This document shows positions 61,125 to 64,000 of a stretch of DNA of 64,000 nucleotides, one piece after another. The notes beneath the pieces are model-generated. The model was not told the origin of the DNA. It saw only the letters and a list, made by a program, of their open reading frames with translations, and searched no databases. The position numbers and the translations under genes are program-made. Source of the DNA: CAYRTV01 sp964505785 (GTDB taxonomy: Bacteria; Acidobacteriota; Aminicenantia; Aminicenantales; Aminicenantaceae). The stretch spans positions 124,001 to 188,000 of the forward strand of contig CAZDJZ010000001.1 in the NCBI GenBank assembly GCA_964505785.1, written 5' to 3'. Positions within the stretch are counted from its first letter, which is position 1, and every line of letters begins with the position of its first letter.

Positions 61125-62564
61125 ATGGCACTTAAACAGCAGCTTAATCAAAAACAAACCCAGAAATTAATTCTGGCACCTGCGCTGCAGCAGGCGATTA
61201 AGCTATTGCCTCTGACTAACTTGGAGCTTATCGAGGTGATAGATACTGAATTGTCCCAAAATCCGGTCTTGGAAATTAATGAACAACAGGATAAAGATGG
61301 TAAAAATGACAAAGCCGAAGAGGTGAATCCGGAGAAACAGGAAGACAAGGAAAAGAACGAAGAAGAAAAAGAATTTGAAGCCTATTTTGAGGAGTATTTT
61401 GACAGCCGGTTTAATTCGACGAATTCTCAGGAAAAAAAGGAAGCCCCCTCTTTGGAAAATTTTGTTTCAAACACAACGTCCCTATGGGATCATCTGGACT
61501 GGCAGGCTAATCTTACTTTTTTTGAAGATAAAGAGAAAGAAATTGCTGTTTACATCATTGGGAACATCGATGATAACGGATATTTAAAAATCCCGGTGGA
61601 GGAAATTGCGGAAACATTGAATGTTCCTAGAGAACAAGTCGAGCAGATCCGCCAAGAAATCATGCGGTTTGATCCAATCGGCGTGGGAAGTCTTGATTTA
61701 AAAGAAGTCTTGCTGCTCCAATTGGAATATCTGGATTGGGGAGATAACACAACAAAAAAGATCATCCGTGAATATTTTTATTTACTGGAGAAATCTGATT
61801 ATCCCCAAATCGCTAAAATTCTGAATATCTCCATGGAAGAGGTGAAAACCCATATAGATCTCATAAAGAAATTGAATCCTAATCCGGGGAAAAAATACAG
61901 CCAGGAAAAAACCTTTTATGTGATTCCTGATATAATTACCGAAAAAGAAGGAGAGCGCTATACCGTTACTTTGAACGATGAGGGGCTTCCGCAGTTGCGC
62001 ATCAATAGATTCTATCGCCGGATGCTTGCTAAGGCTGCCCATGATAATCCGGAGGCCCATGAATATCTGAAGGAAAAAATGAAAAAAGCTTTCTGGTTTC
62101 TGCGAAGTCTGGATCAGCGGAACAATACCATACATAAAGTTGCCCGCTATATCGTGAATAAACAAAGCGATTTTATAGAAAAAGGGTTGGACCATATCAA
62201 ACCATTGACCTTGATTGAGCTGGCCCAAGAGATCGGCGTGCATGAGTCAACAGTGGGCCGGGTGGTTGCCAATAAGCATATCCTGACACCAAGAGGTTTA
62301 TTTCCGCTGAAATATTTCTTTCATAAAGCCGTTTCCGGAGAATATGGTGAAGAAATCTCAACTCTGCGTATTAAGGAGAGGATAAAAAGGCTGGTTGAAA
62401 AAGAAGACCGGGATAATCCCATGAGTGATATAGAAATAGGTGAGATTTTGGACAAGGAAAATTTCAAGATTGCCCGGCGGACGGTTGCCAAGTATAGAAA
62501 GCAATTGCGGATCTCTCCTTCTCATATAAGAAAGAGAAAGTATTTAATGGAGGAAGCCCAATGA
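61125..62564 (+). CDS. rpoN: RNA polymerase sigma-54 factor
   Basis: The 479-residue factor recognises -24/-12 promoters, such as the one before pilA. Region I is LKQQLNQKQTQKLILAPALQQAIKLLPL. An acidic region II follows (EEVNPEKQEDKEKNEEEKE), then the core-binding domain. The helix-turn-helix is TLIELAQEIGVHESTVGRVVANK, and the RpoN box ARRTVAKYRKQL lies near residue 450. Its stop overlaps the hpf ATG. Confidence 0.97.
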   Translation: MALKQQLNQKQTQKLILAPALQQAIKLLPLTNLELIEVIDTELSQNPVLEINEQQDKDGKNDKAEEVNPEKQEDKEKNEEEKEFEAYFEEYFDSRFNSTNSQEKKEAPSLENFVSNTTSLWDHLDWQANLTFFEDKEKEIAVYIIGNIDDNGYLKIPVEEIAETLNVPREQVEQIRQEIMRFDPIGVGSLDLKEVLLLQLEYLDWGDNTTKKIIREYFYLLEKSDYPQIAKILNISMEEVKTHIDLIKKLNPNPGKKYSQEKTFYVIPDIITEKEGERYTVTLNDEGLPQLRINRFYRRMLAKAAHDNPEAHEYLKEKMKKAFWFLRSLDQRNNTIHKVARYIVNKQSDFIEKGLDHIKPLTLIELAQEIGVHESTVGRVVANKHILTPRGLFPLKYFFHKAVSGEYGEEISTLRIKERIKRLVEKEDRDNPMSDIEIGEILDKENFKIARRTVAKYRKQLRISPSHIRKRKYLMEEAQ

Positions 62565-63094
62565 AAATCAGTTACACGGCTCGAAATACAAATTTAACGC
62601 CCCAGATTAAAAAGTTGTGCGAGAGGCGGATTGCGTCGCTTAAAAAACTGCTGGAACCACCGGTGGAAACTGATATCATCCTTTCTGTCGAAAAGTACCG
62701 CCATATTGCGGAAGTGAATATCAGGGCGAAAGGGATCAACTTGAATACGGAGGAGGAAACCCAGGATATGTACAGTTCTTTGGGGCTCGCCTTTGACAAT
62801 ATTGAAAGAAGGGCAAAAAAAGAAAAGGAAAAAATCCGCGAAAAAAGGCGGAAAAATAAAGACATAAGCCCATACCCGTCTCCCATGGAAGAGGATGGTG
62901 ATGAAGAACACGCCAAACCGAGGGTGCTGCGCAGTAAAAATTATTCCTTAAAACCCATGTCTGTGGAGGAAGCTGTGCTCATGTTTGAATCTATGCGTGA
63001 TGATGCCTTCGGATTCCGTGTTTTTGAGTCTGAGAAATGGGCGGTTTTGTTTCGAAGGAAAGATGGGAATATTGGGTTTATGGAACTTGAATGA
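62561..63094 (+). CDS. hpf: long-form ribosome hibernation promoting factor
   Basis: The 177-residue protein dimerises 70S ribosomes in slow growth. The N-terminal S30AE domain (MKISYTARNTNLTPQIKKLCERR, VDIRAKGINLNTEEETQDMYSSL-like part) is followed by a linker and the C-terminal dimerisation domain KPMSVEEAVLMFESMRDDAFGFRVF. This makes it the long form rather than the short gamma-proteobacterial form. GGAGGA precedes the ATG, which overlaps the rpoN stop. Confidence 0.95.
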   Translation: MKISYTARNTNLTPQIKKLCERRIASLKKLLEPPVETDIILSVEKYRHIAEVNIRAKGINLNTEEETQDMYSSLGLAFDNIERRAKKEKEKIREKRRKNKDISPYPSPMEEDGDEEHAKPRVLRSKNYSLKPMSVEEAVLMFESMRDDAFGFRVFESEKWAVLFRRKDGNIGFMELE

Positions 63095-63108
63095 TTTGAG
63101 AGGGAGCA

Positions 63109-63579
63109 GTGAAAGTTAGCAATCTGTTAATGCGGGATATGATCTTGTTTGATTTGAATAGCGGAAACCGGGATGATGCGCTGAAAGAAATGACTGAATT
63201 TTTAAAAAAACGGCATAAAGTCATCAAGGGAAAAGACCTGTTGGATAAATTAAAAAAACGAGAAGAGCTGGGCAGCACGGCTATTGGAAATGGGGTCGCG
63301 ATTCCCCATTGCAAAAGCAAAGCCATTAATGAGTCCCTGGTGATGCTGGCTATTGCGAGGAGCGGCATACCATTTGATGCTATGGACGGAAAACCCGCCC
63401 ATCTTTTTTTTCTGGTTGTGTCTCCGCCGGGAAATCCCAGCTTAAATCTTCAGATCCTTGCGGCAATCGCTCATTTAGTCAGGAAGAGTAAAAATTTAAT
63501 CCAAAGAATCAAGCAATCAGGCAATCCCGGTGAGATTATGAATGTTATATCGGAAGAAGAGGAAAAACTGGATGAATGA
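63109..63579 (+). CDS. ptsN: PTS IIA-Ntr regulatory protein
   Basis: The 156-residue EIIA-fold protein accepts phosphate at His67 in NGVAIPHCK. ELGSTAIGNGVAIPH is the family's phosphorylation-site block, and LFFLVVSPPGNPSLNLQILAAIAHL follows. The start is GTG at 63109 with GGGAG just before. In other bacteria PtsN regulates potassium and nitrogen-linked genes rather than sugar transport. It overlaps the hprK gene by eight bases. Confidence 0.94.
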   Translation: MKVSNLLMRDMILFDLNSGNRDDALKEMTEFLKKRHKVIKGKDLLDKLKKREELGSTAIGNGVAIPHCKSKAINESLVMLAIARSGIPFDAMDGKPAHLFFLVVSPPGNPSLNLQILAAIAHLVRKSKNLIQRIKQSGNPGEIMNVISEEEEKLDE

Positions 63580-64000
63580 AGTTAAATCCGATCCGGAATC
63601 GAGCGAACAAATAATACCGGGCGGATTAATAAAAATCCATGATCTTGGTGTTCTTGTGGTTGGAGACAGCGGAGTTGGAAAAAGTGAAAGCGCTCTGGAG
63701 CTGGTCTCGCGGGGCTGGCGATTTATTTCTGACGATGTGACCCGTTTAAAAAAATCAGGGCCCCAAGCCGTTCTGGGTGAAGCCCCAAAATTAAGCCGGT
63801 ATTTTATGGAGATCAGGGGATTAGGCGTTATCAATATCAAGCAGATATTCGGCCCGGAATCCATATGCCGCAATGCGGAAATAAACCTTGTCATCAATTT
63901 AAAAAAATGGGAAGAAGGCAAAGAATATGACAGGCTGGGTTTAAAGCCCCAGGAAATGGTCACCTACGGGGGTGTTCGAATTCCGCAGATTACAATACCC
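63572..64000 (+). CDS. hprK: HPr kinase/phosphorylase, N-domain-less form (5' part; cut by window end)
   Basis: The 143 visible residues include the P-loop GDSGVGKSE (31-39), RFISDDV, the family signature MEIRGLGVINIKQIFG and EYDRLGLKPQEMV followed by VRIPQITIP. In ordinary HprK the P-loop lies near residue 155 after a large N-domain; here only 30 residues precede it, and the frame upstream belongs to ptsN. So this is the short, kinase-domain-only type, as known from alphaproteobacteria. It should phosphorylate a seryl site on an HPr-like protein, perhaps in a PTS-Ntr chain. The gene continues beyond base 64000. Confidence 0.9.
   Translation, partial: MNEVKSDPESSEQIIPGGLIKIHDLGVLVVGDSGVGKSESALELVSRGWRFISDDVTRLKKSGPQAVLGEAPKLSRYFMEIRGLGVINIKQIFGPESICRNAEINLVINLKKWEEGKEYDRLGLKPQEMVTYGGVRIPQITIP

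Overview
The window reads as about 64 kb of a Gram-negative, LPS-making bacterial chromosome, dense with housekeeping genes and carrying one 100-base run of N (433-532), so it is a scaffold piece. LPS genes (lpxK, an lpxL-type acyltransferase, lptE, a fused lptC/lptA-like gene, lptB, gmhA), RND efflux and type IV pili show an outer membrane. The phylum cannot be fixed from these genes alone. The lptB-rpoN-hpf-ptsN-hprK order, a small secreted coiled-coil protein with an NxDL-type segment, methylmalonyl-CoA mutase and the abundant intergenic repeats fit the Acidobacteriota/Aminicenantes neighbourhood best; this is inference. No rRNA, tRNA, CRISPR array, transposase or phage gene was seen.

Layout, left to right. 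1-6842: tail of an alkaline-phosphatase-superfamily-like gene, a 109-bp satellite around the assembly gap, and a leftward TolC/adaptor/RND efflux operon. 7060-10528: a lone sulfotransferase, a small outer-membrane barrel, an unassigned nucleotidyltransferase-fold protein and a rubrerythrin-like protein. 10851-20786: type IV pilus locus pilB-pilT-pilC-pilS-pilR-pilA, with a clear sigma-54 promoter before pilA and a TMTC-like membrane/TPR protein after it. 20832-25476: a membrane protein, plsC, gmhA and a GT39-like/TPR glycosyltransferase. 25781-31417: a leftward trio of a divergent ATP-type PEP carboxykinase, an aminotransferase fused to a PEPCK/HprK-like domain, and a flotillin; this is the most unusual protein-coding block. 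31688-47231: mostly leftward genes: UDP-glucuronate decarboxylase, RNase PH, lpxL, lpxK, a lipoprotein, a coiled-coil protein, comEC, an M20 amidohydrolase, methylmalonyl-CoA mutase, enolase, small membrane proteins and a phosphodiesterase-like enzyme. 47377-51979: lptE-holA, rpsT (opposite strand), murJ, dtd. 52079-56392: a HEAT protein and the leftward ftsY-ribD-ribE-ribBA operon. 56489-64000: recJ, then lptC/A-lptB-rpoN-hpf-ptsN-hprK, the last cut by the window end.

How the parts fit. PilR plus RpoN, both encoded here, should drive pilA from the -24/-12 promoter; the pilus motors together with ComEC suggest DNA uptake. PEP carboxykinase, the aminotransferase, methylmalonyl-CoA mutase and enolase fit growth on amino acids and propionyl units with gluconeogenesis. 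PtsN and a short HprK suggest a regulatory phosphotransferase chain. LPS assembly is spread over lpxK/lpxL, lptE, lptC/A and lptB.

The intergenic DNA is as notable as the genes. Short tandem arrays with an exact 7-bp period, of several different heptamers, recur at nine or more places. At least four genes take their stop codon from such an array, and lptE takes part of its signal peptide from one. Longer dispersed elements with GTCATCC/GGATGAC or CCTGAATTATTC/GAATAATTCAGG ends fill most of the remaining gaps.
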